A DNA stretch of 64,000 nt from Capitulum mitella (GCA_030062745.1 CP099846.1:25379201-25443200), one strand, 5' to 3'. Shown: positions 21,300-33,815, counted from the stretch's first letter. Numbers and translations: made by a program. The notes: generated by a model not told the origin, from the sequence alone.

Positions 21300-23187
21300 A
21301 TCAGTAATGGGTGCAGAATGCATTGTGAATTCTGTCAATGATATCCTTGCGCCGCGTCGTGAACAACGAAACATAATTCTCAGCAAAGTCCACACAACAA
21401 AAACATCACCATCTGAGACTGAACCCTTCAAGTGCTTCCAAAGCTTTGAGCGTCGGCGATGAACTGATGAACCGTGAACGCAGAAATGGACTCACTCAAG
21501 GCGGACGCAGACTCGTCCTCTGGAGGGACTGCATCAACAAGTATGCATCCATCACCTGCAACCAGTTTTTGGAACGCTGTTCATTCCTCAGCCTGCCTGC
21601 TTTTCCACCATAATGTCTATAAAGTCGCGAACACTGAACAGTTCTCACACGCGTGCAACATACAGGCCTGGTTGCTCATATCGCAAACGTGTTTCTTCAT
21701 TAATTCATCAATATTTAGACTCCTCACTCCCAGAGCTGGAAGTTGCAGTCTGGTTTGTGTGTGTGTGCGACTACCTCCTGCAAACACGCAGTGGCGCGGT
21801 CTCAAACCGGCAAAAGTTGAAAACCCTACAGCTGGGCCTCTTCCACTGTCTTGACAGGCAGCGTTCAGTTCGCGAAAATTGCCGAGGATTAGCCCTTACT
21901 GCTTTTGAACTTTACTGCCATCGCCATAGCACACAGCGATCACATCTTTCTGTCCGGCGCATACTTGGCTTACGTCACCAGACAAATAAAAACCCAGGAC
22001 CTTTTGCTTCACGTTATCACTGATCACCTTACCTTTCGAAGAAGGTTGGATAACGGATAGTATACCGCGTCCTTTTCTGGCTTTGAGAATTTTGGTCTCC
22101 ATGTGATCCTTGTTGTCGCAGAAAAGCATAATTTCCGCCTTCAAAAATGGCGTAGGGAAAGAATCTGTACGCGCAGCTGATGGGCACTAGACTTCTGAAA
22201 TTCTTTTGTTTAGTTTTTCCATCATTGCCCCGTACCTGTCAGGGACGGGGCACGGTTTAAAAGGAGGCACCGAGTTACCTGCATTCTAGTTTGTGTACCA
22301 CGGATCAATGCCTTTGTCTAGGTGCATTCCAGAAAAAATGATCACAAGCTTCATGATCCCTAATTAAAATTTACTCAGCTCACAAATTGGATCGGTGCGG
22401 ACGAAAACCAGCTGCAACAGTAATTTAGGCAAATGGCGATTGAAAATCAAACGCGCCGGTTCAGTAAGATAAAGATTCAGCAGCAGTCTTTACACACCGG
22501 TCTGTATCCGGCATGAGTCTCACATTCGCCTTCTTACGATTCAGTTGCTGCCGGTATTATCTGAATTCCTCCTAATGTTGGTGAAATTTTAAAAACCGTG
22601 TATTCAAACGTACGATTCAGTGCACACACGACATGGGCAACTTAAACCAGCTTCAATGTATCCTCTAATCTTTTCGTCTTCTTCCTGACGTTTTGCGGAC
22701 TTTTCGGTGATCACCGACGAAAGGTTGATTCTAGGAAGTGATTCTCTAAAGGTGATTCCAGTTTCCTCTGACAGTCCACCTGCAGCTAGCAGCATGAAAA
22801 TAATAAAAGAAATATATTTCAAATGAGATAAGAAATGCAAAATGTTATGCAAATGCAATAATTTATCTACAGTAATTAGAAATACACACTACTTCAAACG
22901 GACAATTATCTCCAAAATCAAAAACGCAAAAATATGCCAATACGTGCCAAAAATTAGAACGGTAAATGCTGAGTCTTCTGCACATACAGATTCGTCACAA
23001 CGCACGTTAGCAGGGGGGGGGGGGGATGGACGGCTCCTATGCCACTTCCCACTTTAGAGTGAGCCTCAGCAAATTTGCCCTGGCATAGAACAAACGTAAT
23101 TAACATTGTATACGAGACATGAACATGGGGTAACCACTAGTCACCATGCATTTGATTCAGTCAGCTGCTCCTGTTCGTGTACTGACG
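21300..23187. other. Unassigned DNA
   Basis: No recognisable gene. A G-run lies at 23012-23023. Open frames such as 21474-21854 and 21613-22023 overlap on one strand and show no domain. Confidence 0.4.
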
Positions 23188-23760
23188 TTAACAGATCGGC
23201 GCAGTATCCAGAAGTGGTGGAGCGTTGCCGAGGCTCATATCTCCGGCTGCAGACGTCGTGGGCTGGGCGAGGGCGGCAGGTGATGACTCAGCCGGTGCTC
23301 CGTCCGTGTTATCGGCCTCAGCTTCCGAGTTCGACGCTGATGTCTCACAATGAATCTCTGGTGCTTGGTTCCCCTTGTTTGCTCTGTGATGACTTGCCGA
23401 CTGTGCTCGTCTTGCAGAATTTGTGGATTTTTTTTTGTATTTGTCGAAGGCATCCGGTGTGCAATGCTCACCCGCTTGGAACACTTCACCGACTGCTTGC
23501 GCCGTCTGCTTAGTTATTTCTCTAAAGAGATTGGCATCGGTGTCTTCGATGGATATAGGAGACCTTGTGGCGTTGCAACGGATCGCAGCATTTCGTCCCC
23601 TCATCGAGATGCGCCGCACGTAAACGCGCACAAGGGACTGACAGGCGTCACAAGGTCGCGCAGCACTCGCGCACGTGTACGCCACACGCGCGGCGCTTCC
23701 GCAGTAAGGACAATAAAAGCAATAGAGTAGCGCCTTCTCTGTCGGAAGAAGGCAATACAT
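23188..23760 (-). CDS. Unrecognised open frame with a cysteine-rich N-terminus
   Basis: A reverse-strand frame of about 190 codons from the ATG near 23760. The N-terminal part has CFYCPYC followed by C...CDAC, suggestive of a zinc-binding cluster. The C-terminal half is rich in Ser, Ala and Glu and looks disordered. Shorter overlapping frames exist on both strands, so chance or a decayed mobile-element protein is possible. I do not recognise a family and see no promoter or splice evidence. Confidence 0.2.
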   Translation of the reverse strand: MYCLLPTEKALLYCFYCPYCGSAARVAYTCASAARPCDACQSLVRVYVRRISMRGRNAAIRCNATRSPISIEDTDANLFREITKQTAQAVGEVFQAGEHCTPDAFDKYKKKSTNSARRAQSASHHRANKGNQAPEIHCETSASNSEAEADNTDGAPAESSPAALAQPTTSAAGDMSLGNAPPLLDTAPIC

Positions 23761-24593
23761 TTGCCGACTGTGGGTAACAAACACGCTTGCATCATGACCG
23801 CGGTCGAGCCGCTGCTCTCCGGGTGGTGCGATGTCTGAAACTATCTACGGAATAGGCGATAACAGAGAACATTTGCCATTGTTAACCTTAGCCTGTGTAG
23901 TGGGAGAGGGTTGGTGCGCTCCCTCGGCTTTTTCCGAGGCCACAGAAAAACGAGACGTGGTAGCGCGCCGAAGCTTTAACTAACCTCGTTGGCATCCGTT
24001 GTTGACATTTTGAAGCTAATTAAGTCTCGGTCATGTCAGGTCACTGACTTATGGCGCCATTTCTGGACCTCTGCAAGATCCATTTTGTTCGGAATGTCGG
24101 GAAATCGTAAATCTGCGAAAACAAATGACACTCAAAAGGCAAGCTGGGGTCAAACTACATGTAAACAGACCATGCCCATGAGATCCACTACGTTCATGAC
24201 CCTTTTAGGTCGCCCTAGGTCAATGACTTCGGATAACATAAGATGGCCTTTTTGGCCCCCGGTCGATTCTGAAATACTTCAAGGCGCTGATTTCAAATTT
24301 AGCATCCAATATTAACCATTCCGACTCATTCATGTTCATTTCATGGCCGCCAGAGGGCTTTAGATTCCATGCCGTTCCAGGCGGTCACGAGATTTGACTG
24401 GACCTGATCTGTGCCATTAACGGGAAGTAACCATGAAGGGCGCCGTTATATTTTTATGGTTTCAGTGAGTCCTATGCTTCTTCTCCGGTTTTTCTCGCTG
24501 TGAATCTTTTTGTTCTGTGGCCCTCCAAACAAAACAGTTTTCTGTTTTCGCGAATTTCGGATCATTGGCATCTTCTTCTTCCATCATCAGACC

Positions 24594-24620
24594 TTCAGAT
24601 CTTCATCATCATCATCATCA
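24594..24620. repeat. Short (CAT)n tract
   Basis: Five to six CAT units are visible at about 24603-24620. Confidence 0.8.
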
Positions 24621-24789
24621 ATCTTCGAGGCCACCGGCTAGTTTAAAGTCTAAAAATCGGATATCATTGACCTTTCCTCATGACGGGCAACACGCTTATT
24701 TTGTTTCGCGGTTTAGCTCCACCATGGACTAATCGCCTGGGCTAACTCTTACATGCACCATCGAAATGCCACACACTGGCAAAGGGTAA

Positions 24790-25022
24790 AACATATGAAA
24801 ACACACTGAAAGGTGGATATTAATGTCATGCATGTATGCCATATGACAAATGCCTTCAAATAAAACTCATATTGATTATATTCCGGAATAAATCAAAGTC
24901 AGTAGGCTCACGGTCCATGTCAGTTTATGACACATGACCCCGGTTACCCCCAAAGAGTTCCTATTGAACTAAACAATTTCGTCAGTATGTTACCAACAAG
25001 GTAGCTTATTTTGTGTGCGAGT
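24790..25022 (-). repeat. Repeat F, second copy, part 1 (left)
   Basis: The reverse complement aligns with 20281-20490. It ends at the TTAA (25023-25026) where the first family A element is inserted. Confidence 0.7.
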
Positions 25023-25026
25023 TTAA

Positions 25027-26240
25027 CCCGTCCCCGACTGGGGGGGGGGGGCAGTTGACTGCCCCCTGAGGTTTTTCTGGGAAAGCGAGAGAACCAACAA
25101 ACACAGAGTCACGAAACTTTGTGTACCTTTTGCTCCATCAATTTTACATCTCGTGTCAAAATATTGACTTCAGATCACGTCAGGTGCTTGACCTAGGTCA
25201 GGTCAAACAGACCTATGTCAAAAAAAGTTTAGCACCCTCTAACTTTTTCGCAAAACAAGATATCTCAATAATACTTTCAGGGATTAGTGATCGTGATACA
25301 TGCAACAAATCTGCTATCTCAGATTTTTCGGACTTTTCCGGGTCATTGACCTAAGGTCAAGCCCATTTTTAAGACATATCGCCGTTTTTTTCGGAAGCTA
25401 ACGGAATATTCCATAACATTTTTAGTGTGGAGTGAAGCAGACATCTAGTTACCGTCATTGGGCAAAGTATCAATGACTTCCAGCCATTGACCTGAGGTCA
25501 GGTCACGAATAACTGTAGTGGGCCAAAATGTATCACCGTCAAAATCGACGATGAATTACTCAGAATGGGTAGAAAATGGCAGAACTAGCTTGCACAGACG
25601 TAATTAATACCAGGAACCTTAAAAAGTTTGAAAAAGCAGCATATTTGGCATTAAACAGGCTCTCGCGAATAAAGCTCCGCCAACTTTGTAGATTGGTATC
25701 TAATCAATTTTGCCAAAATTTAAGCATGAAAAACCATCACAGGAACCACAAAGATCAATAAAATTTACATAGATCGTCTTTTTTTCGAGAAAATAAAGGA
25801 ACGACAAAATTAGTTCCGTCCATTTGGTACCGCATACGGCAGCGGCGCACACCGACAGCTGGCGGGAGAATTGCCGTGTCTTTAACTCAACGTTTCGGCG
25901 TATATATTGAACATATCTGGGAAATTAGACGTGTATCGGCATCCGCGGACCTTTACTTGTTCGCTGGTGCCTTTACCTAGGCGTTATTAGTCAAAGCCCT
26001 TGAGATTGAGGCCATTTCCCGGTCTCATGCAGTCGGCTGTGAGAAAACATATGTGGGACGTAAATTGGCTTACATATTATCTAAAACTAAAAATGAGACC
26101 AGTTTTGAGCTCTACTCGTCACAAGCTTTCCAACGGTGTGCTTAATTTCATCGTGCGACCAACCGTTCGTGAGGTAGAGGGGAGCAGCCAACTGCCCCCC
26201 AGTTGCCCATGTTCGAAACGGAGCGACGGTCGTGCGCGGG
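25027..26240 (-). mobile_element. Family A TTAA element, inverted copy
   Basis: A 1214-bp element flanked by TTAA at 25023-25026 and 26241-26244, in the opposite orientation to the copies at 11633 and 26486. It starts CCCGTCCCCGACTGGGGG and ends CGTGCGCGGG. It carries the same AGGTCA cluster and terminal hairpins. A 77-codon shadow frame inside it is nearly identical to one in the next copy, which reflects recent common origin rather than a gene. Confidence 0.85.
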
Positions 26241-26244
26241 TTAA

Positions 26245-26481
26245 AAGAAACCGAAACCGGCAAAATGTGTCTGACCTCAACCTCAAAAAAGGCCATGAGG
26301 TTAGCTTTACAAAGTTGACCTAAGAAGGCCAACTTTCACCGAAACTCATTGTTTGGTTCTTCCTCTTTGTGATGACATTTATTTGTCCCTAAAACTTTTT
26401 CGACCATGGAGAAAAAGTGGCATACGCAGTTGGCCGTCGCCCTTGGCCTTGCATTTTTAGTGACCCGTGCCTCGTGACCTC
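26245..26481 (-). repeat. Repeat F, second copy, middle part
   Basis: The spacer between the two family A copies aligns along its length with the reverse complement of 20041-20276. Shared blocks include GGCAAAATGT, ACAAAGTTG and GTGACCTCTT. It is the piece of F left between the two insertions. Confidence 0.75.
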
Positions 26482-26485
26482 TTAA

Positions 26486-27700
26486 CCCGCGCACGACTGT
26501 CGGTCCGTCTCGAACATGGGCAACTGGGGAGGAAGTTGGCTGCCCCCCTCTAACTCACGAACGGTTGGTCGCACGATAAAAATAAGCATACCGTTGGAAA
26601 GCTTGTGACGAGTAGAGCTCGAAACTGGTCTCATTTCTAGTTCTGAATAACATGTAAGCCAATTTACGCCCTATATATGTTTTCTCATAGCCGACTGCAT
26701 GAGACCGGGAAATGGCCTGAATCTCAAGGGCTGTGACTAATAACGCATAGGCAAAGGCACCAGCGAACAAGTAAAGGTCCGCGGATGCCGATACACATCT
26801 AATTCCCCAGATATGTTCAATATATACGCCGAAACGTTGAGTTAAAGATACCGTAATTCTTCCGTCAGCTGTCAGTGTGCGCCGCTGCCTTATGCGGTAC
26901 CAAATTGACGGGAACTAATTTTGGCGTTCCTTTATTTCCGCGAAGAAAGACAATCTATGTAAATTTTATTGATCTTTGTGGTTCCTGTGATGGTTTTTCA
27001 TGCTTAAATTTAGGAAAAAATCATTAGTTACCAATCTACATTGCTGGTGGAGCTTTATTCGCGAGAGCCTGTTTAATGCCAAATATGCTGCTTTTTCAAA
27101 CTTTTTAAGGTTCCTGGTATTAATTACGTCTGTCCAAGCTAGTTCTGCCATTTTCTACCCATTCTGAGTAATTCATCGTCGATTTTGACGGTGATACATT
27201 TTGGCCCACTACAGTTATTCGTGACCTGACCTCAGGCCAATGGCTGGAAGTCATTGATACTTTGCCCAATGACGGTAACTAGATGTCTGCTTCACTCCAC
27301 ACTAAAAATGTTATGGAATATTCCGTTAGCTTCCGAAAAAAACGGCGATATGTCTTAAAAATGGGCTTGACCTTAGGTCAATGACCCGGAAAAGTCCGAA
27401 AAATCTGAGATAGCAGATTTGTTGCATGTATCACGATCACTAATCCCTGAAAGTATTATTGAGATATCTTGTTTTGCGAAAAAGTTAGAGGGTGCTAAAC
27501 TTTTTTTGACATAGGTCTGTTTGACCTGACCTAGGTCAAGCACCTGACGTGATCTGAAGTCAATATTTTGACACGAGATGTAAAATTGATGGAGCAAAAG
27601 GTACACAAAGTTTCGTGACTCTGTGTTTGTTGGTTCTCTCGCTTTCCCAGAAAAACCTCGGGGGGGGGGCAGTTAACTGCCCCCCCCAGTCAGGGACGGG
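26486..27700 (+). mobile_element. Family A TTAA element, complete copy
   Basis: A 1215-bp element flanked by TTAA at 26482-26485 and 27701-27704. It starts CCCGCGCACGACTGTCGG and ends AGGGACGGG. With the inverted copy at 25027-26240 it forms arms of about 1.2 kb. It is noncoding, with the same AGGTCA cluster near 27220-27240, 27368-27385 and 27520-27565. Confidence 0.85.
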
Positions 27701-27704
27701 TTAA

Positions 27705-27790
27705 TCTCACGGCTATATAAACCCAAAAATCGAAATCAGGGCCCAGAACAACGCCTCACGCCAAATGTGACAGAAATTGATGTGGTACTG
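27705..27790 (-). repeat. Repeat F, second copy, part 3 (right)
   Basis: ACCCAAAAATCGAAATCAGG and the flanking bases align with the reverse complement of about 19960-20036. Homology fades beyond about 27790. Confidence 0.6.
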
Positions 27791-28261
27791 CGCACTAGTT
27801 CAGCTTCGTGTCAGTTAGGACTCATGAGTGCTCCTGAGTGGTCATGTGCCACTCTGGTGCACCATCCTTCAGGTGCATTGTCATCCGTCTCGATAATGAA
27901 GTCGTGGTATGACCGATGTATGACGAGTTTCGTCGGCGCGCAGTCACCGATGGGGAATTTGAGCTAGTACAGGACGTTTGTAGTTTTCAGAAGAGAGTTG
28001 TCTCTTGATAGGTTGTTCATAATCAGGCCCGATACTATGGGACTTTGTAATAAACTGTAAGTTTGATGTTATGAGGATTTGATGGGATACAGTTTCTTGC
28101 TACTATATCGCGGTTAGTTTCCTCGTCAGCTTTGAAGGCAGTCGACATCCTACCCTGATAGCACAATTGTACGTCATTTCTTATAACTTCGCCATCTCCC
28201 ACGGTTGGTGAGTACAAGTGCTAATGAAGCTGCCGTCGGATCTGGTAGTTTGTATTAGTAA

Positions 28262-28690
28262 GACTAGCTATTGTTGACGAGGATGTGTGAACCTGATTGC
28301 GCAATTATCATCCTATGCAAACCTGATCATGGCCAACAACCCATCAAGGCGAAAATCACTACCGTCATATACAAGTTCGAATGCCATGTCTGCTACTGCG
28401 CGCGCCGACCAAACTCGTCATACAAACACGACTTCACTATCGAGACGGATAGCGACGTACCAGCAGGATGGTGCACCAAAGCGGCACATGAGATCCACTC
28501 ATGAATCCCGATGGACACGAACTGAACCGGTGGCCATTATCACTACACTGGCCACGTACGCTCACAAAAACAAGCTGAAAATGTTGGAAGCTGTTCACAT
28601 CCAAGATAGAGATCCCGCTATTCACCAGCAGATGGACATGCGGAGCACATTCTGGCTATGTGTCGGACAGTCTCTGGTACGTAAAATGTA
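28262..28690 (+). pseudogene. Penelope-like element remnant (GIY-YIG region)
   Basis: One frame gives TTVIYKFECHVCY, like the start of a Penelope-type GIY-YIG endonuclease (VVYKF.C..C). A second frame further on gives KMLEAVHIQDRDPAIHQQ, like its C-terminal end, where a conserved Glu lies in LEA..I.D..P..N.Q. A frameshift separates the two. A downstream GATGATG...AGCGAAACGTTACC at 28850-28883 resembles the 3' tails of such elements. The reverse transcriptase portion is missing, so the remnant is inactive. Confidence 0.45.
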
Positions 28691-28969
28691 AGATAGACAA
28701 AAAAATGGGGGGTAATGACACTTGATTCTAGATATTTTCATAAAATCAAAGGAGTCATTTGAGCCTCCAAAAAGGCAGAATGGTAATTATGACACGACAC
28801 AACCATGAATGTTTCGCACATTGTTGTTTTGAATAATTTTCCCATGTTGTCTGATGATGTTGGCAAGATCAGCGAAACGTTACCAAGTAATACACACACC
28901 TTTCTAAGCAGTTTTTTCCGATGACGCAAAACAATCGATCCGGAGTACTGGATCATTATCCAAAAAGCA

Positions 28970-31040
28970 CGCCAATGCCACGTGTCATAGAGTTATACGT
29001 GGTGCCGCCTCTGCGCGACATTGACCGACCGGCTCCGTCCCCGCCGCGGGTCATGTGAGGCGAGCCGGGACCGGGCTCCTGCCCAATACAACAGTCTTGG
29101 ACGGACTGCAGCAAATTTCTAACTGCCTAGCGTGATAGTTTGACTGCTGGCGACCTCTTTTGCGCCAGTCTTTTCTATCGCCTCGGTTCTTGCAGCCTTT
29201 GCAGTCAGTCAGTCACTCGGCACCGGATCAGAGGAATATATACTCCCCACTAACACTATATCATCTTCTTTCACATACTGGCACTAGATGCACGGCCACT
29301 TTTGCAATAACACTATGTGCAACGTTACTCCTCACACTAACACCACGAACACCACCACAGTATTCCACGCAGAATATCACTGAGCCTGAGCTTGAGCCTT
29401 AACATACTGAGCAAAAACCGACCCTACCTATATACTACCTGCAAACGGAAATGATGAAAGGGGATGGCGTAGTTATGATATACAGCCAATCAGGAGGCGT
29501 TTTGTAATCAGAATATTCTGGAAAGACTAGGCTTTAGCCAATGAACGAGAATGAGAACGCACGGAATTCAAAGAACTGGTTGGTGCAAGGCGGATGCAAG
29601 GTTTCCTGATATGGGAACTTTAAAGCCAAGACGTGAACTTTGTTACAGGGACGCCCGTGTGTCTACTACATGAGACATGCTGTCATTTTTTTTTTAACCA
29701 GGCGTGTATAATTGCCTTCGATCAAAATAGCATGGGCTAAATCCGCTCAGAAACCCACACTTGGGGCCGGGGGCAGGTTGTCGGGTCCTCGGCTTGCCCC
29801 CCGCCAACCATTTGCGGAAAGCGACACCCCTGACGTGCTGACCACCAGTCCCTTTACTTGTGTTTAGCATTCTTCACTCGTCTTCCTTTGAATTACACGT
29901 CAGAGACGTATGAGCTGGATTCACGCGATGCCTTGCTTTTGCACTCCGGAGGTCTATGAACCGATTTAAGGTAACACCATGTCGTTGTATACCGGACGTC
30001 CATGGCCCGGTCGCGCTTAAAGCTTTGTGTTGCATACCGGACAGCCACGAGTTGGTTTAACTTGAATTCCTCTTGTTTTTTGACTCCAACGCAACATATA
30101 TAACCATGATCGATCGGACAGTGACCGAATTTTCCATCTCGTGAACTCGAGGGTGGAAATAGTGGGGACGGGCGACCGAACCGTACTACCCGCGTTCCGC
30201 GAGGGCGTCAATGAGTGATCGGAACGCCATGCGACCGCCGCGGTACAAAATTACCTTTTGAGGATAAAGGTGCATGTATAGCGCTGGCTAATTACAAAGG
30301 CAAGGTGGCACTGGTTATCGCAAACGTGGATGGATCCGATTCATCGCCGTTCGTTCTAACTGAGTCTGAAGCACCTGCATGAAGCACGATCAGCGATCAC
30401 GAAGAACTGCGCAGAGAATTATTCTTGCCGTGCAGGGACAAGCCAATAAAAGTGAATGCATCATCAAGGCCAATGGCAACAACGCATCAGTCCATCTCGA
30501 ACTTGACACACATTCAATATTTATGCGGGCAATTGGATTCAATAGGATTCAACAGCAAGAGTAACTTTCACAAATCCATCAGCGTTAGAAAAATGTTGCA
30601 TTTCCGACGTTTCGAATAGGAGATCCGTCACTAAGCTCCTTGCCATAAACTTCATGGAAAGAACTTGGGTCGTTCAAGCCAAGCCTGCCATACGTCAACA
30701 GAGGCATGCAGCTGTCCCGCCAACCTGTAATTGCACACTGTAGTCTCGATTACCAACCATGCCGATATCTTTGAACTAGTGTGGGGCTTCGACAATGAAA
30801 TATTATTACGATCACCTTTCGGAGTCTGTCCCCGGATTTCTTGTCATTCCAATTATGAAAGGTCATGGTAAAGCAAGCGGTAACAGGTCTACACGAAGAA
30901 AATACGCCATCACATTTTTTTATTAGAAAAAATGTTATATTGCAATCGAGCTCAACTCTCGCCTTTCCGCATGTAGCTGCGCAGACAACATTGAATCGAT
31001 AACGCCCGTGATAATCCGCGCGTTTCACAGAAACTTCGTC
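28970..31040. other. Unassigned DNA with a possible MITE segment
   Basis: No recognisable gene. The patch 29735-29840 (GCTAAATCCGCTCAGAAAC, then a G/C-run block) resembles 60805-60990, so it is probably a shared small repeat. A GC-rich patch lies at 29010-29080. Confidence 0.4.
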
Positions 31041-32200
31041 TTTTGCAAAGAGCTCAGCCCGAAGGGGTGCGCAACGGCCAATACCAGCGGCGGCCTTGAA
31101 TGCTTCCCGGACATTTGAGAAGTTCGCGCCACCTTTCAGCCCAGCGCGCTTTATTTGCTCGTAATATGCGACGTGAATGCCCGTTCGAAACGATGGCTTC
31201 CCTAGTAAAGCTTCGAAATAGCACGCGGATTATCAGGCGGCTATTTCGAGGGCGGCCGGGCGGCCGGGCGGCCGGCTGTGCCCCAAGAGGTCGACGGACG
31301 CCTCGGTTCTCGCGAACGATCGCGCGACGGTTCCTCCGCACGAATTCGGCGGGGACGCCGACGGCCGACAGGGGCGCTAGGGTTGTTCTCGGGGCGCTGG
31401 GGTTGTTCTCGTCGCCACATGAAAGTACACCGAGCCTTATCTGTGGCTTTCGCTAGAGCGTGGTGTTGTGGAGTGTACAGTGGAGTTGAACAGCGGAGAT
31501 CAGCTGGCTCAAAACCCCCTCATTTGGTGCTGGAATTGATGGGATTTGTAAATGGCAGAGCCTGTGAAATATGAATGCGTCCCTCAGATTTATATTTACA
31601 TATGCATGTTAACAGAGGGTGTCACAAACTAGCATCACAAAACGCACAGCGATTTGTGCTATGCAGTTGCCTGGCGCTTTGGCAATGTGAGACGCCGGTG
31701 ACGTGGCTTGAAAACCCGCAAAAGCACCACAGTCGTGACGAATTGGACCGTTGCCCATAACAACAGTCCATTTTACAAACACAGATACCTTCCCCCCAGC
31801 AAACACCGTCAAATGGCCTGCGAGTCGCGACACTAATCCTGCTGGCAACGCGACCGCCAGGCACGCCGCTTCGCCGCAATCTCGGGCCGGCGCGCGGCCG
31901 CGAAAACAAATCACGTCACCGCTTAATTACCCCCATGCCGGCCGCTCCACAATGGGCGGTAATGTGTGCCCGGAGGCAGCGGCGACGATAACCGATGATG
32001 GGCTGGCGGCTCCGCGTGGCACGCCCACTCGATGCGCCGGGGCTGGGCGGTCCCCGAGGGCTGATCCGGTCCCGCCATACACCGGTGGGTGGTGACTGCA
32101 GGCAGGTAACCGCTGTGCGATTAGTGACGTCGTCGGGTGTTGACCACAGCTGTGGGAGTTGCCTGAGGTGATGCTCCAACGTGGGGGGGGGGAGGGGCAA
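31041..32200. other. GC-rich, CpG-rich unique DNA
   Basis: A GC-rich island contains tandem GGGCGGCC units at 31251-31276 and a 20-bp near-perfect duplication (GGGGCGCTRGGGTTGTTCTC) at 31371-31390 and 31391-31410. Open frames exist on both strands but none shows a known domain. It could be a promoter/first-exon island of a gene outside the window or a decayed GC-rich gene. Confidence 0.35.
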
Positions 32201-33495
32201 GATTTCCCGTGGTCGCGTTGCGTGCCTCTATGTATGATTGTAACGTCTCCTATTTTATGAACAATGGGACGAATTTGTCTGCCTGAAAGCGATGAGTGCC
32301 CGGGGTATGTACATTCGACCTATGATGATGTCGTGTAAGATCAGGGATAGTCTACGTTCACGTACGACCAGTAGGTTGACAAACACCAAGCAAACTCGAA
32401 AAACTGCAGAATCGCAAAACGTCATCGTTGGCGCCATGTGGACATGCCCTGGAATGACATCGACAGCTTCCTTCACCAAAATGTCAACAATTGATAACCC
32501 GAGAAACAGTGAAGATTTGATACCGTGACCCCGTTTGGTTGCGGAGTTACGCGGCACAGACAAAGTGAGAATGTCTGACGCACATCCTCAGCAAGTCGCG
32601 GGATTTCCCTAGAGCTGTTTTGGCCCCTTTGGTTTTTGCCGGCAAAACTTTGGAATGACTCACAATCCCAAATTTTCGGTGCTACTCCTTGAACAACTCA
32701 GCCACTATCTGTCAAAAGTTGGCCAAGTCAATGTAGTCCCGTTTGCAAACTGACCTACGAGGCACATGTCGTTGCCTTGACTGGCACATTCTGCCTAACG
32801 GCGTTCGTGAACCAAGCTGCGACGTCACCCAGGTTACCTCGATAGGCACACCAAGTTACCTCTCAGGTATCTCGCCAGGGCCCAAGGTAGGTCTCTGGTA
32901 AGGTGGCGATCTCCATGCGATAATAATAAATGGTAAATGGTCGACCCTGATAACCTTGTAATCCGCAAGTCTTCCATCAAACCTTGTGGCGGTGCGACGT
33001 TTTCAAAACAGCCGCGGCAAACAACATTTTAGTCATTTATTTCCGTCCATCGCCATTGGGATAACGCTAAATTTTCCTCAGTCAGAGGTGAGTGGGGGGC
33101 TGTTGCTCCCAATGCCTTCCCCCCGAGAAGCCGCCACTGATTACAACAATCCAACCATGCAATCTATTTTCAATGCATCGTGCTTTCAGCGGCGAAGAGA
33201 GCGATTCGTTTAAGCCGCACATCATATGCCGAGGTTCGCGTGGGCGTTCACGAACCAGCCTTGTGACATTGCCCCAGAGCTCATGTGTTGGCGACTCACG
33301 AAAAAGGCTCGCGAACTGAGCGCTTAGGCCAGGTCATATGACGTCAAAAGCTGAATCACAGACGCGGTTCTCAGGTATTGCTGGGACTCCGGCAGCTGTC
33401 CTTGCATTTCCATTTGGCTTGCAAGAAGCTCATCAGGTATGACACAAAGACCAAGAGTCAGGTCAACGCGAGTCATAAGTGGCCTCAGGCTAAGT
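32201..33495. other. Unassigned DNA
   Basis: No gene or repeat recognised; overlapping open frames at 32255-32563 lie on opposite strands. Confidence 0.4.
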
Positions 33496-33654
33496 CAGGG
33501 GCGCAGCCAGGATTTTCTTAAGGGGGAAGGGCGGAGCCCAGTGTGAACTGAAATCATATCAAAACCATCTGCTGGGAAGACAATGTGCAATGGTTTTCAC
33601 AAAGAATTTGGGCCCGGGGACGGGCCCCCAGGCCCCCCTTTGGCTGCGCCTGTG
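33496..33654 (+). mobile_element. Family D MITE, best-preserved ends
   Basis: A 159-bp element starting CAGGGGCGCAGCCAGGATTT and ending TTTGGCTGCGCCTGTG. The core CTGAAATCATATCAAAACCA is shared with the other copies. Flanking 8-mers do not match. Confidence 0.75.
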
Positions 33655-33659
33655 GACAG

Positions 33660-33815
33660 ACTTGTGCTCGATTCCAGTGGAAACGGAGCCGAATCCGGAT
33701 TTGCTTCCAATTGGCCCGGAATGGTATCCGGAATCGATTCACTTGGGAGATGTGTTGAGTCGGATTCAGAATTGATTCAGTCCCCCCATGGAAACATTGG
33801 AATCGGAAGCGAATC
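33660..33815. repeat. GGAATC/GATTC-rich degenerate repeat
   Basis: Many GGAATC and GATTC words occur in both orientations, similar to 43195-43350. Such arrays often form the subterminal regions of hAT-type elements, but no ends were found here. Confidence 0.5.

Noticed and set aside
22604..22858. Small secreted peptide with a hydrophobic N-terminus and a CPCRVC end
   Set aside because: The nominal start codon is TTG; the first ATG lies within the hydrophobic stretch, shortening it too much for a clear signal peptide, and nothing supports expression.
25121..27606. Two near-identical 77-codon frames (25121-25354 plus and 27373-27606 minus) as a conserved gene pair
   Set aside because: They are the same noncoding segment of two inverted family A copies; no start context, domain or conservation of frame in the older copies.
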